This document shows, one piece after another, positions 30,201 through 38,540 of a DNA stretch of 64,000 nt (the stretch's first letter is position 1; each line of letters starts with the position of its first letter). Both the position numbers and the translations under genes were made by a program. The stretch comes from Haliea salexigens DSM 19537 (GTDB lineage Bacteria; Pseudomonadota; Gammaproteobacteria; Pseudomonadales; Halieaceae). The notes under the pieces are model-generated. The model was not told where the DNA came from. It was given only the letters and a program-made list of their open reading frames with translations, and did no database searches. Where the stretch lies: positions 1 through 64,000 of the forward strand of contig NZ_AUHJ01000014.1 of assembly GCF_000423125.1 (NCBI RefSeq), written 5' to 3'.

Positions 30201-31152
30201 CGATTGGCCGGATATTGATGTTGCCATTGCCGAGCTGCTGCGTGGCGGTCGCCCCCTGGGCCAGCTGTCGTTCGCCCTGCGCCCGGGAGAGCGGCGCCTG
30301 CAGGTGCAGCAACTGCAGGGCCGGCTAGCCGATTTGCAGATTGCGGCTGACCCTGCCCCCGAGCTGTCCTGGTCTGACCAGGGGACGCGCCTGCGCATGG
30401 GTCTGGTCGCCGGTGACCTGGCTGCTACGCTGACGGCGCTGGGTTACGAGGCTATTGTCGAAACGGAACAGGGCCGTTTCGATGTCGATATGCAGTGGCC
30501 CGGCGCGCCCCAGCAGTTCTCCCTGGCGGATGCCAGCGGTGGCCTGACGCTGGCGCTTGAGAACGGTCGTTTCCTGAGTGCCTCAGCGGGCACGTCGGGC
30601 GCGCTGCGGGTGGTGAGTATTCTGGACCTGGCGGATATTGTGCAGCGCCTGAGCCTGACGCAGTGGTTTGAGTCAGGTATTCCCTTTGACCGCATGAGCG
30701 GTGAATTGCGTGTGCAGGACGGCGTTATTCGCGTGCCGCAGATCGCGGTAACCGGCGCTGGCTCCAGCTTCCGTTTCAGTGGCCGCTCGAATGTCGCCTC
30801 GCGGGAGCTTGATGGGGAGCTTGTCGCCACGCTGCCGGTCGCCAATAACCTGCCCTGGGTCGCCGCCCTCACTGCGGGGCTGCCCGTGGCGGCGGGGGTG
30901 TTCGTGGTCAGCAAGCTGTTCGAGAAGCAGGTCTCGCAGCTGTCCAGCGCCGTCTACCGCATTTCTGGAACGTGGCAGGAGCCCGCGGTGCGGCTGGACC
31001 GTATATTCGACACGCGGGACGGGGCTGAGAAGGAGCTTGTTGTGCCTGCGCCCGAGCCAGCCGCAGACGGCCAGTCAACTCAGGATGCGTCGTCGTCGCC
31101 CGCTTCCGCCGCTGCGCCTTCGCCGGCAGCCGATGAGAGCTCGCGCAGATAG
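27223..31152 (+). CDS. yhdP: YhdP-family AsmA-like outer-membrane lipid transport protein
   Basis: 1309 aa from the GTG at 27223, which overlaps the rng stop. Large inner-membrane-anchored periplasmic protein of the bridge-like AsmA family, implicated in phospholipid transport to the outer membrane. A single N-terminal transmembrane segment (MVATVVALAVYVSAGRVLVG, about 19-38) precedes long beta-rich repeats and a C-terminal DUF3971/AsmA-like part with ASAGTSGALRVVSILDLADI. The last residues form a Pro/Ala/Ser-rich tail, encoded over the 3' end of the convergent yjgA gene (73-nt overlap). Confidence 0.93.
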   Translation: MTEPLSIYHRISRLLWRGMVATVVALAVYVSAGRVLVGMVAANQQWLIQNLSAHVPFHIERGALAAEWHGFGPELVFRDLQLVFADGEPLTLGGGRVAIDVWGSLLQGSLRIGHLRLSELLLSGEITASGEFRLMGLGGSGGDAAARLRALLLDSRHVTLENNTLYLQSPAAQQEVLSLNLALQRDGSRRQLRATLDAVDGSHIRVLADGIGDPLSPARYDGVVYINAALADLATLDRWRPLWGQPLPLGASGKALVEGWLDWNGEMSDLRWRLSGEDLILRGATGGWSLPVDRLSLEAGLQQQGQRLGVFVSDLQITHAGSQLAVPRLQIDVWGDSLRVRGRALPLTETAGLVQAAGVLPEGLATVLSDLQPGGELRELQFTLDDMTTDLPAWALSLGFADVSLASWRGAPGVTGASGHLQLAPSRGHLTLDSENIALDFPTVFSEALAYRELFGSLDIAWSETGVALDSGLLTAVGEEGEAHALLGLWIPLAATQTGIEMDLLVGLRDSDARYRQRYLPHILDDKLLTWLESSVQRATLDAGGFIWRGSLRPGLSTRRTVQLFFALRDAELAYHPRWPALSVPEGTVLIDDAQVSVWADQARLYSSAVSGVSAETWRTPAGRLRLAIAASGKGSAADGLRVINESPLDDTMQGALQQWSATGDLQLDLSLDLPLEDAGLPTQVALEVALADGELAIRPGGLDIDGLAGQLRYTSAEGFVAEGVTARLWGRELDVTLTQHAHGAEGEASGVSVALAGDIAMASLRDWLGGALPQWVAGEAPVTATLEFVPGARPQLRARSSLLGVALALPETWGKPPDEALPFTLDSSLGSGPLLLELRAADRAWARAVLREGELDAVSLGLQDQPLPPVSGTLRLSGHAALLDIDAWHAVLAPLMPPTSAPATATAAAPLQLDVEQLLVDSLLFAGQDWRDTLIDVQQTSAGWRGTLEAPWLRTAVSADTGLSSLVLNVDWLDVAGLGGSGGDAPDPGAISDWPDIDVAIAELLRGGRPLGQLSFALRPGERRLQVQQLQGRLADLQIAADPAPELSWSDQGTRLRMGLVAGDLAATLTALGYEAIVETEQGRFDVDMQWPGAPQQFSLADASGGLTLALENGRFLSASAGTSGALRVVSILDLADIVQRLSLTQWFESGIPFDRMSGELRVQDGVIRVPQIAVTGAGSSFRFSGRSNVASRELDGELVATLPVANNLPWVAALTAGLPVAAGVFVVSKLFEKQVSQLSSAVYRISGTWQEPAVRLDRIFDTRDGAEKELVVPAPEPAADGQSTQDASSSPASAAAPSPAADESSRR

Positions 31153-31646
31153 CGAAACAGCTTGCGCGCGGCGGCGGGGGCCTGGCCACGCTTTTGTTCT
31201 CGCTGCGCCTGCAGCAGCAGGTTGCGCAGGTGTTGACGATCGGTTGCCGGCCAGCGCTCCACCACGTCCCCGATGGTGTCCGGGCCCTCACTGAGGAGCC
31301 GGTCACGCAACTGTTCCAACCCCTTGAAGTGCGCTGCGTGGCGGTGCTGTTCCTGATCCATGGCACTGAGTGCCGCGGCTATGGGCTCGGCGTCGATGTC
31401 GCGCATGAGCTTGCCGATAAACTGCAGGTGACGGCGGCGTGCGCTGTTGGAGGATATCCGCTGCGCTTCGTGAATGGCCTCCAGGAGGCGCGCATCCTCA
31501 ATGGGGACTTTCTGCAGCTGTTTGTCACTGAGTGCCGTGAGCGCCTCGCCGAGATTCTGCAGCGCGGTCATGCGCCGCTTGAGCTCACTTTTACTCGGCG
31601 GCTCCAGCGCATCGGGGTCATCGTGCGGGGGGGTGTAATCAGGCAT
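31080..31646 (-). CDS. yjgA: DarP/YjgA ribosome-associated protein
   Basis: 188 aa from the ATG at 31646. Small helical protein that binds late 50S assembly intermediates. Family features: PPSKSELKRRMTALQNLGEAL at the N-terminus (after a Pro/Asp-rich start), LLEAIHEAQRISSNSARRRH (about 60) and RQHLRNLLLQAQREQKRG (about 150). The 3' end overlaps yhdP by 73 nt and the 5' end overlaps mgtE by 8 nt. In Pseudomonas-like genomes tldD and pmbA lie around this gene; neither is present here. Confidence 0.92.
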   Translation of the reverse strand: MPDYTPPHDDPDALEPPSKSELKRRMTALQNLGEALTALSDKQLQKVPIEDARLLEAIHEAQRISSNSARRRHLQFIGKLMRDIDAEPIAAALSAMDQEQHRHAAHFKGLEQLRDRLLSEGPDTIGDVVERWPATDRQHLRNLLLQAQREQKRGQAPAAARKLFRYLRELSSAAGEGAAAEAGDDDAS

Positions 31647-32988
31647 AGAACCAGGTCGCCAGGCCAAGGAATGAGAAGAATCCAACAACGTCAGTCACTG
31701 TGGTCAGCACCACGCCGCCCGCAAGTGCCGGATCGATTTTCAGCCGCTTGAGCAGCAGCGGCAGGGCAGCGCCGGTGAAGGCGGCAGTCACGAGGTTGAT
31801 GATGATAGCCAGGGCGATGATCAGGCCCAGCGTCCAGTCCTGAAACCAGGCGGATGCCGCCACCGCGACCACAGCAGCCCACAGGAGGCCGTTGAGGATG
31901 CCGGCCCCCACCTCCCGGTGGATCAGCCAGGACTCGTTGTTCTTGCTGACCTGGCCCAGGGCAATACCGCGCACCATCACGGTGAGGGTCTGGGTGCCGG
32001 CGATGCCCCCCATGGAGGCTACGATGGGCATTAACACTGCCAGTGCCACGACTTTCTCGATGGTCTCCTGGAATACGTTGATCACCGACGCTGCGATAAA
32101 CGCCGTGAGCAGATTGATGCCCAGCCAGATTGCGCGACGGCTCGCGGTGTTGAGCACCGGCGCGAACGTGTCGGTGTCTTCTGCCAGGCCGGCCATCGAG
32201 GTCAGCGAGTGATCGGCGTCTTCCCGAATCACGTCCACCACGTCGTCAATGGTGATACGACCGAGCAGGCGGCCATCGTCATCGACCACGGGGGCGGATA
32301 CCCAGTCGTTGCGCTCAAACAGGCGCGCCACTTCATCGTCGGGCATGGCGGCAGGAATCGGCGGCACATCGGTGAGCATCATTTCGCGCACGGTGGCCGA
32401 CGGATCGGATACCAGCAGGGTGTTCAGCGGCAGCAGCCCGATGAACTGGTCGTTGCGATTCACAACGATCAGGTTGTCGGTCATGGCCGGGATTTCGTTG
32501 TGTCGACGCAGGTAGCGCAGCACCACATCCAGCGTCAGTGGCGGACGTATGGTGATGGTGTCCGTGCTCATGAGGCCACCGGCGGTATCGTCCGGGTAGT
32601 TCATGACCTGTTCCAGCCGGGTGCGGTCCCGCTGGTCCATCGAGTCGAGAACTTCCCGGGTTACCCGGTCCGGCAGCTGCTGCAGGATATCGGCGAGGTC
32701 GTCGTCCTGGAGGTGTTCGGTGATCTGTGCGACTTCCGCCGCATCCATGTCACTGAGGAAATGCGCACGCAGCTCGTCGCCAAGCTCATTGATGACGTCA
32801 CCCTCATTCTCCAGCTCCACCATCTGCCAGAGGATGTGGCGGAATTTGGGCGGAGAGGATTCCAGCAGGTGCGCAACATCAGCGGCGGGAAGCCCGTTGA
32901 GCATGCGCTTGACGTCTGCAAACGTGCCACTCCCCAGCGCCTGGGACAGGCGTTCAAGTCTTGCCTGTGATGATGAGGGCTGCGCCAT
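31639..32988 (-). CDS. mgtE: MgtE-type magnesium channel
   Basis: 449 aa. Homodimeric Mg2+ channel of the inner membrane, gated by cytosolic Mg2+. N-terminal helical domain (about 1-130), two CBS domains (about 130-250, with MSTDTITIRPPLTLDVVLRYL), a plug helix and a five-helix membrane domain (about 280-449) with the family motif MPIVASMGGIAGTQTLTVMVRG. No M-box riboswitch can be recognised in the 96-nt spacer from npr. It is downstream of npr on the same strand and may be part of that operon. Confidence 0.95.
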   Translation of the reverse strand: MAQPSSSQARLERLSQALGSGTFADVKRMLNGLPAADVAHLLESSPPKFRHILWQMVELENEGDVINELGDELRAHFLSDMDAAEVAQITEHLQDDDLADILQQLPDRVTREVLDSMDQRDRTRLEQVMNYPDDTAGGLMSTDTITIRPPLTLDVVLRYLRRHNEIPAMTDNLIVVNRNDQFIGLLPLNTLLVSDPSATVREMMLTDVPPIPAAMPDDEVARLFERNDWVSAPVVDDDGRLLGRITIDDVVDVIREDADHSLTSMAGLAEDTDTFAPVLNTASRRAIWLGINLLTAFIAASVINVFQETIEKVVALAVLMPIVASMGGIAGTQTLTVMVRGIALGQVSKNNESWLIHREVGAGILNGLLWAAVVAVAASAWFQDWTLGLIIALAIIINLVTAAFTGAALPLLLKRLKIDPALAGGVVLTTVTDVVGFFSFLGLATWFYA

Positions 32989-33084
32989 GAGTCACGAATC
33001 CGCGGAAATAGGGCTGGTGGCAGTGAGTGCAGGATTATCCGGCAAAGCGGCCGGTGGAACAACGTGGCAGCGGGTCAGTGTGAC

Positions 33085-33354
33085 CTATTCACCTTCGTCG
33101 AAGCGGTTTTCGACCAGTGTGCGCAGGGCTTCCAGTGCCGCTTCCTCATCGTGGCCGTCCACTTCGATATCGAGCACGGTACCCTGGCCGGCTGCCAGCA
33201 TCATGATGGACATGATGCTTTTGCCGTCGACCATCTCGCCATCGCGACCCGCCCTGACGCTGCTGCTGTAGGCGGCGGTGCAGCTGACAAACTTGGCCGC
33301 CGCGCGCGCGTGGAGGCCGAGTTTGTTGATGATGGTCAATTGTGTCTGTATCAC
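33085..33354 (-). CDS. ptsO: Phosphocarrier protein NPr (HPr-like)
   Basis: 89 aa from the GTG at 33354, 2 nt after the rapZ stop. Transfers phosphate from EI-Ntr to EIIA-Ntr in the nitrogen PTS. The active-site His is in NKLGLHARAAAKFV (about 16), and GKSIMSIMMLAAGQG holds the regulatory-type serine position (about 47). The partner ptsN lies two genes upstream in the same operon; EI-Ntr (ptsP) is not in the window. Confidence 0.93.
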   Translation of the reverse strand: MIQTQLTIINKLGLHARAAAKFVSCTAAYSSSVRAGRDGEMVDGKSIMSIMMLAAGQGTVLDIEVDGHDEEAALEALRTLVENRFDEGE

Positions 33355-33356
33355 GT

Positions 33357-34211
33357 CTACTGCAGTTCCCGGTGCCGAATGTGAACCTGCGGGTACTGCT
33401 CCTTGTAGTGCCGGTAGAGCCTGGCCGCAAGATATACTGACCGATGTTGACCACCGGTACAACCGATCGCCACGGTCATATAGCTGCGGTTACTGTCACG
33501 GTAGCTGGGGAGCCAGCGGTCCAGGTAGGCGCAAATACTGTCGAACAGATCGCCGGTCATCGCCTGGGATTCCAGGAAGTCGCGCACCTCCGGGTCGAGC
33601 CCGTTCTGCAGACGCAGTTCCTTCACCCAGTGCGGGTTGGGTAGCATACGCACATCGAACACCAGGTCGGCATCGGTGGGTACGCCGCGCTTGAAGCCGA
33701 ACGACTGAATCAGCAGCGACATGCTGCCCGAACTTTCGCCAATCAGGCGCTGGCGCACCGCATCGCGCAGTTCATAAATGGTCATCTGGCTGGTGTCCAG
33801 CACCAGCGCTGCGGCGCTGGCAATAGGCTCCAGCAGCTCGCGCTCGCGCTCGATGGCCTCGGCGAGGGGCATTTGCTCGCCGCTCAGCGGGTGTTTGCGC
33901 CGGGTTTCGCTGAAGCGCTTGATCAGCACGCTGTCCTGCGCTTCGAGGAACAGGATCTCGCTGTTTACCGTGTCCGGCAGCGCATCGACAATGGCGTTGA
34001 AATCCTCGAGGTTACGCCAGGCGTTGCGTGCATCAATGCACACCGCCGCGCCGCGAAAGTGCTCGAACCCCGGGCGGCTGGCCTCATCCACAAGTGCCGG
34101 CAGCAGTGCGGCTGGCAGGTTGTCGATGCAGTAGAAGCCCTCGTCCTCGAGCTGGTGCAGCGCTGTGCTCTTGCCCGATCCTGAGCGCCCGGAAATGATG
34201 ACCAGATGCAT
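33357..34211 (-). CDS. rapZ: RNase adapter protein RapZ
   Basis: 284 aa. P-loop protein that binds GlmZ/GlmY small RNAs and recruits RNase E in enterobacteria; a conserved member of the rpoN operon. Walker A in VIISGRSGSGKST at the N-terminus, Walker-B-like region CIDARN near 60, and a basic C-terminal RNA-binding part with IGCTGGQHRSVYLA. The GlcN6P role elsewhere is established for E. coli; here it is inferred from family and synteny. Confidence 0.95.
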   Translation of the reverse strand: MHLVIISGRSGSGKSTALHQLEDEGFYCIDNLPAALLPALVDEASRPGFEHFRGAAVCIDARNAWRNLEDFNAIVDALPDTVNSEILFLEAQDSVLIKRFSETRRKHPLSGEQMPLAEAIERERELLEPIASAAALVLDTSQMTIYELRDAVRQRLIGESSGSMSLLIQSFGFKRGVPTDADLVFDVRMLPNPHWVKELRLQNGLDPEVRDFLESQAMTGDLFDSICAYLDRWLPSYRDSNRSYMTVAIGCTGGQHRSVYLAARLYRHYKEQYPQVHIRHRELQ

Positions 34212-34219
34212 GGGTTAGG

Positions 34220-34678
34220 TCAGGCCTGCCATTCGGTAGCGCGCTGGAACAGTACGCGGCTATCCGGTGCGTCGCGCAGGGCTTCGCAGAAGCTGGACTG
34301 GCTGAAAAGCCGGGCGATGCGGGCGAGAATTTCCAGATGGGTCTGGTGTGCCTCTTCGGGTACCAGTAGCACAAACAGAATGTCCACCGGCAGATCATCC
34401 GGCGCATCAAAATCGATGGGTTCTTCCAGCGTCACCAGGCAACCGATGGGCTGGTTGCAGTTGGCGATACGGCAATGTGGTATGGCGATGCCCGCACCGA
34501 GGCCAGTGCTGCCGAGGCGCTCCCGTGCGATGAGCTGGGCGAAGATGTCTGCCTCGGTGATTCCCGGGCTGTCCTCGCTCACCACGCTGGCCAGTGTTTC
34601 GAAAAGCCGTTTTTTGCTGCTGCCGGGGGCCCGGCAAACCGTGCGCCCCGGCGTCAGCAGTTCAGAGAGAACATGCAT
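34220..34678 (-). CDS. ptsN: PTS IIA-like nitrogen regulatory protein
   Basis: 152 aa. EIIA-Ntr accepts phosphate from NPr and regulates K+ transport and sigma-54-related responses. The phosphorylatable His is in GAGIAIPHCRI (about 67), and FVLLVPEEAHQTHLEILARIARL follows near 105. It sits between hpf and rapZ, the canonical operon position. The rapZ start is 8 nt downstream. Confidence 0.96.
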   Translation of the reverse strand: MHVLSELLTPGRTVCRAPGSSKKRLFETLASVVSEDSPGITEADIFAQLIARERLGSTGLGAGIAIPHCRIANCNQPIGCLVTLEEPIDFDAPDDLPVDILFVLLVPEEAHQTHLEILARIARLFSQSSFCEALRDAPDSRVLFQRATEWQA

Positions 34679-34687
34679 GGATAGTTC

Positions 34688-34975
34688 CTAACGGGCTCGC
34701 GCCTTCTCTTTGTGTTTGATGAGTTGACGGTCGAGTTTGTCCGCCAGTGCATCAATGGCGGCGTACATGTCCTCCGATTCCGCTGCGGCAAAGATATCCG
34801 CTCCGGAGATGTGAATATTGGCTTCCGCCTTCTGTACCATTTTTTCTACAATCAGGGTGACTTCGGTGTTGGTTATCTGGTCGAAATGTCGCTGCAGGCG
34901 CTCGAACTTACTTTCTACATACTCACGCAGCGCGTTGGTAACCTCTACGTGGTGGCCGCTGACGTTCAATTGCAT
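34688..34975 (-). CDS. hpf: Ribosome hibernation promoting factor, short form
   Basis: 95 aa from the ATG at 34975, with GAAGGAG at 6-nt spacing. Binds the decoding centre of 70S ribosomes and promotes 100S dimers in stationary phase. The single S30AE/sigma-54-modulation domain is MQLNVSGHHVEVTNAL to LIKHKEK, with the conserved Lys/Arg C-terminal tail. The short form matches the gammaproteobacterial HPF. It is separated from rpoN by 108 nt holding three hairpins. Confidence 0.96.
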   Translation of the reverse strand: MQLNVSGHHVEVTNALREYVESKFERLQRHFDQITNTEVTLIVEKMVQKAEANIHISGADIFAAAESEDMYAAIDALADKLDRQLIKHKEKARAR

Positions 34976-35000
34976 ACCTGACTCCTTCTTCAGATGAAAC

Positions 35001-35073
35001 CCGGGCTGGCCGCCCGGAACCGGTGTGTCGCTGACGTTTGGCGGCACACCTGACAACGTACTGCCGGGCAGTA
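35001..35073 (-). promoter_or_regulatory. Three consecutive hairpins between rpoN and hpf
   Basis: Within the rpoN-hpf spacer lie CCGGGC/GCCCGG (35001-35017, 5-nt loop), GGTGTG/CACACC (35022-35050) and TACTGCC-G-GGCAGTA (35059-35073). None is followed by a U-rich stretch in the direction of transcription, so attenuation or RNA processing is likelier than simple termination. hpf itself has a strong ribosome-binding site after them. Confidence 0.4.
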
Positions 35074-35083
35074 CACTGATAGT

Positions 35084-36577
35084 CTAGACCAATCTCTTGC
35101 GCTCATTGGATGGCGGGATCATCAGCATCTCGCGGTATTTGGCCACGGTGCGCCGCGCCACCTGCAGGCCCTGTTCCTCCAGGACGCCGGCAATCTTGCT
35201 GTCGCTCAGCGGCTTGCGCGGGTTCTCCGCTGCCACCAGCTTGCGAATGAGGGCCTTGATGGCGGTGGAAGAGGCCTCGCCTCCCTCGGTTGTGCCCACG
35301 TGGCTGGAAAAGAAATACTTCAGTTCGAAGATGCCCCGTGGCGTGTGCATGTACTTGCGCGTTGTGGCGCGGGATATGGTGGATTCGTGCATTTCGATGG
35401 CCTCGGCGATGTCGTGCAGCACCAGAGGCTTCATGGCTTCTTCGCCAAACTCGAGAAAGTTGCGCTGATGTTCCACGATCTTGCTGGCCACCTTCATCAG
35501 GGTTTCGTTGCGGCTGTGCAGGCTCTTCAGAAACCAGCGCGCCTCCTGCAGGCTGTCCTTGAGGAAGGTGTTGTCGGCGCTGCTGTCCGCGCGGCGAATC
35601 AGGCTCGCGTAGCTGTCGTTGATACGCAGTTTCGGTGCGATGTCAGGGTTGAGTTCGACCACCCAGCGGCCTTTGCGCTTGCTCACGAATACATCGGGTA
35701 CTACATATTCCGTGGTGTCCTCGCCGACGCTTTGGCCGGGGTTAGGGTCCAGCGTGCGAATCAGGTCGAGGACGGCTTTCAGCTGCTCTTCCGTGAGGCG
35801 CATGCGGCGCATGATCTGCTTGTAGTCACCGCTGCCCAGCTGTGCCATGTGCCGGCTGATCATCAGCTGCGCCTGTTCAACGCAGGGTGTAGTGGCTGGC
35901 AACTGCTGCAGCTGTACCAGCAGGCATTCCTGCAGGTCGCGCGTGCAGACCCCCGCGGGCTCGAATTGCTGCAGGCAATGCAGCACGGCGACGACCTCGT
36001 CGAGGTCGATATCCAGTTCCGGGGTGAGGGCCTCGTGAATGTCCTCGACAGTGCTCTGCAGGCGTCCGTTGGCATCGGTGGCGTCGATGATCGCCATGGC
36101 AATAATACGGTCGGTGTCAGACAGCCGGGTCAGGTTGAGCTGCCACAATAATTGGTCCTGCAGGCTGTCGCGCGCGTTGTTGCGGGCGTCGAAGTCGCCG
36201 TCGAAGGCATCGTCGCCCTGACTGGCCGGGGCCGAGGAGGAGGGCAGCAGGTCATCCCACTGGGTGTCGACGGGGAGCTCATCAGGCAGGCTGTCGGTTT
36301 GCCACTCCTCGGTGCTGGCGCTGGTGTCGCGCTCGGGCGCCGTGTGCTCCGCACCTGCCTCGCCGGTGGACTGGCTGTTCTCAGTGGCCTGCGCGCTGGC
36401 TTCGGCCTCGGCATCGTAGTCGTCTTCAGCCAGCTCCAGCAGCGGGTTGCTGTCCAGGGCCTGCTGAATCTCCTGCTGCAAATCCAGGGTGCTCAGCTGC
36501 AGCAGTTTGATAGCCTGCTGCAGCTGGGGCGTCATGGTCAGCTGTTGGCCGAGCTTGAGTTGGAGAGACTGTTTCAT
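35084..36577 (-). CDS. rpoN: RNA polymerase sigma-54 factor
   Basis: 497 aa from the ATG at 36577 ([19 protein letters not shown]). Directs RNA polymerase to -24/-12 promoters with activator ATPases. Region I is the Gln/Leu-rich first ~50 residues, followed by an acidic, Ser/Ala-rich region II (about 50-130). Region III has a helix-turn-helix, and the RpoN box [12 protein letters not shown] lies near residues 470-482. It is in the usual lptB-rpoN-hpf-ptsN order, with 140 nt between lptB and rpoN. Confidence 0.97.
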   Translation of the reverse strand: MKQSLQLKLGQQLTMTPQLQQAIKLLQLSTLDLQQEIQQALDSNPLLELAEDDYDAEAEASAQATENSQSTGEAGAEHTAPERDTSASTEEWQTDSLPDELPVDTQWDDLLPSSSAPASQGDDAFDGDFDARNNARDSLQDQLLWQLNLTRLSDTDRIIAMAIIDATDANGRLQSTVEDIHEALTPELDIDLDEVVAVLHCLQQFEPAGVCTRDLQECLLVQLQQLPATTPCVEQAQLMISRHMAQLGSGDYKQIMRRMRLTEEQLKAVLDLIRTLDPNPGQSVGEDTTEYVVPDVFVSKRKGRWVVELNPDIAPKLRINDSYASLIRRADSSADNTFLKDSLQEARWFLKSLHSRNETLMKVASKIVEHQRNFLEFGEEAMKPLVLHDIAEAIEMHESTISRATTRKYMHTPRGIFELKYFFSSHVGTTEGGEASSTAIKALIRKLVAAENPRKPLSDSKIAGVLEEQGLQVARRTVAKYREMLMIPPSNERKRLV

Positions 36578-36627
36578 CACAGGGCTGAATTCATCCCGGG
36601 TACCGCCTCGGGTTGGCAACTGTCTGC

Positions 36628-36657
36628 AGTGTAGCGCCGGCGGATGCGGCCACGCAA
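36628..36657 (-). promoter_or_regulatory. Possible promoter of rpoN
   Basis: On the minus strand TTGCGT (36657-36652) is separated by 18 bp from TACACT (36633-36628), 51 nt before the rpoN ATG. The match is moderate, and the gene may be read through from lptB instead. Confidence 0.35.
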
Positions 36658-36717
36658 CAGGATGGCGCGAAATTTGCTTAAGCGCTGCGCGGCCCCCCTT
36701 GGCTGTATGGGTATGAT

Positions 36718-37443
36718 CTACAGCCTGAAGTGCTCACCCAGGTACACTTTTCTCACCCGGGGGTTGTCCAGCACTTCCTGCGCGGTGCCTTCGGCAATGA
36801 TATGACCCTCGCCGACGATGTAGGCACGCTCACAGATATCCAGCGTTTCGCGCACGTTGTGGTCGGTAATCAGAACACCGATGCCGCGTTTGCGCAGGTG
36901 GATGATGATGTCCTTGATGTCGGATACCGAGATCGGGTCGACACCGGCAAATGGCTCATCCAGGAGGATAAAGTCGGGTTCGGTGGCCAGAGCCCGGGCG
37001 ATTTCCACGCGGCGTCGCTCCCCACCGGAAAGGGCCTGTCCGAGGCTGCTGCGCAGGTGGGTCAGGTGGAATTCCTCAAGCAGCCGGTCGCAGTGGGCCA
37101 GTCGCTCTGCCTTGCCCAGATCAGGCCGCGTTTCGAGAATGGCGAGCAGGTTGTCCTGTACGCTGAGCTTGCGAAAAATGGAGGCCTCCTGTGGCAGGTA
37201 GCCCAGGCCGCGCCGTGCACGATCGTGCATCGCCAGGGAGGTGATGTCCTCGCCGTTGAGCTCAATGCGCCCGGCATCCGCGGTAATAATGCCGACCACC
37301 ATGTAGAAACACGTTGTCTTGCCGGCGCCGTTGGGCCCCAGCAGCCCCACCACCTGCCCGCTGGACAACTCCAGCGACACATCGATCACAACTTTGCGGC
37401 CGCGGTAGGCCTTGGCCAGGTTACTCGCTTTCAGTTGCGCCAC
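36718..37443 (-). CDS. lptB: LPS export ABC transporter ATP-binding protein LptB
   Basis: 241 aa from the GTG at 37443, with GAAGAGG upstream. ATPase that, with LptFGC, drives LPS extraction from the inner membrane. Walker [17 protein letters not shown] (about 37), the Q-loop in YLPQEASIF, the signature [16 protein letters not shown] (about 138), Walker [11 protein letters not shown] and H-loop [10 protein letters not shown]. It overlaps lptA by 23 nt; lptF and lptG are not in the window. The chosen start gives [19 protein letters not shown]. Confidence 0.97.
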   Translation of the reverse strand: MAQLKASNLAKAYRGRKVVIDVSLELSSGQVVGLLGPNGAGKTTCFYMVVGIITADAGRIELNGEDITSLAMHDRARRGLGYLPQEASIFRKLSVQDNLLAILETRPDLGKAERLAHCDRLLEEFHLTHLRSSLGQALSGGERRRVEIARALATEPDFILLDEPFAGVDPISVSDIKDIIIHLRKRGIGVLITDHNVRETLDICERAYIVGEGHIIAEGTAQEVLDNPRVRKVYLGEHFRL

Positions 37444-37999
37444 GTGCCGCCTCTTCCCCTTCGCCGTCCAGTGCGTCCGCCGGGATAACGACTTCCACAC
37501 GGCCGCCATCCTCGCGGCGCCCGGCATCGGCCTTGACCCGCTGTTCCGCCATGAAATAGTCGATAGTGTTGCCGGTCACGATGGAGCCTTCCTGCTCGAT
37601 GCGCGCCTCGCGGCTCAGTTTCACCCGCTCCTGCGACTTGAAATACTCAATACTGAGCGCCGCGGCGTGGATGACGGCCTTGTCCGTGGCAGGCTGCTGT
37701 TGCAGTCGTGCGGGGCTGCCTTCAGCCACGATACGGTCAGCCGCTTCCTGTCGATGAAAGATGGTGAGCTTGTTGGCCTGAATCTGCAGGCTGCCCTGCT
37801 GCAGGCGTACATTGCCGGTGTACTCGGTATAGCCCTCGCGCTCGTCGCGCAGGGCCTGGTCGGCGCTGATTCGAATTGGCTGCTCGCGATCGCTGGGGAG
37901 AGCCTGGGCGGCGCTCGCCAGCAACACTGCTATGACCGCAAGCCCGATGCTGACAGCACGCGGGCCAATGCGACTCCCGTCAGGAGCCCTCTGGAACAT
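37421..37999 (-). CDS. lptA: LPS periplasmic bridge protein LptA
   Basis: 192 aa. OstA-like jellyroll protein that forms the periplasmic bridge for LPS. A signal peptide (about 1-34, ending [11 protein letters not shown]) precedes [21 protein letters not shown] and [13 protein letters not shown], the paired strands typical of the family. It overlaps lptC by 20 nt and lptB by 23 nt. The tail is rich in Glu and Ala. Confidence 0.93.
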   Translation of the reverse strand: MFQRAPDGSRIGPRAVSIGLAVIAVLLASAAQALPSDREQPIRISADQALRDEREGYTEYTGNVRLQQGSLQIQANKLTIFHRQEAADRIVAEGSPARLQQQPATDKAVIHAAALSIEYFKSQERVKLSREARIEQEGSIVTGNTIDYFMAEQRVKADAGRREDGGRVEVVIPADALDGEGEEAARGATESE

Positions 38000-38540
38000 A
38001 GATACCCTCCACGCCAGGCGTCAGGCGTATGGTTTGATGCTTCAGGTCTGCGTACATCCCGTCGGCGGTAAGCACGTTGTTGCCCTGCGTCAGCTTGACC
38101 GGCACTTCTGACTTCGCCCTGCGTTGTTGCAAGTGCAGTGTCATGGCTCTGGTTTCGAGCACGCCGCCGGCCTTGTCGTCGGTCAGCACCACGTCGTCGC
38201 GCAGGATAAGCACGCTGGTGCGGTGCTTGAGCCTGCCCCGTGCGGCGCTGGCCGACCAGGTCTGGTCATCGCCATCGTGGGAATAGAATCTTGGCCGGAC
38301 CAGGTCTGAGACCTGCGTATCAGCGAGATGTTCCACCCGCGCGGCTTCCATGACCTGGGTCAGCGAACCGTTCTCCGCATAGGTCAGGCTGCGCGAGTTT
38401 AACAGATAGGTTTGCACAATATCGGCCGGCTGTGCGACCGGGCGCCGCTCCAGGGGGCCGCCGCCGGTAAACCCGAGATACCAGGCTGCAACACCCACCA
38501 GTGCAACCGCCAGCAGCCATGGACGCTTGCGGCGCTCCAT
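37980..38540 (-). CDS. lptC: LPS export protein LptC
   Basis: 186 aa from the ATG at 38540. Bitopic inner-membrane protein with a periplasmic jellyroll, receiving LPS from LptBFG and passing it to LptA. N-terminal MERRKRPWLLAVALVGVAAW is the membrane segment; then NSRSLTYAENGSLTQVMEAA, LRDDVVLTDDKAGG and LTADGMYADLKHQTIRLTPG are typical strands. The start shares one base with the kdsC stop (TGATG). Confidence 0.93.
   Translation of the reverse strand: MERRKRPWLLAVALVGVAAWYLGFTGGGPLERRPVAQPADIVQTYLLNSRSLTYAENGSLTQVMEAARVEHLADTQVSDLVRPRFYSHDGDDQTWSASAARGRLKHRTSVLILRDDVVLTDDKAGGVLETRAMTLHLQQRRAKSEVPVKLTQGNNVLTADGMYADLKHQTIRLTPGVEGIYVPEGS

Noticed and set aside
32989-33084. Mg2+-sensing M-box or yybP-type riboswitch before mgtE
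   Set aside because: The 96-nt spacer is too short and shows only one weak CCGG stem.
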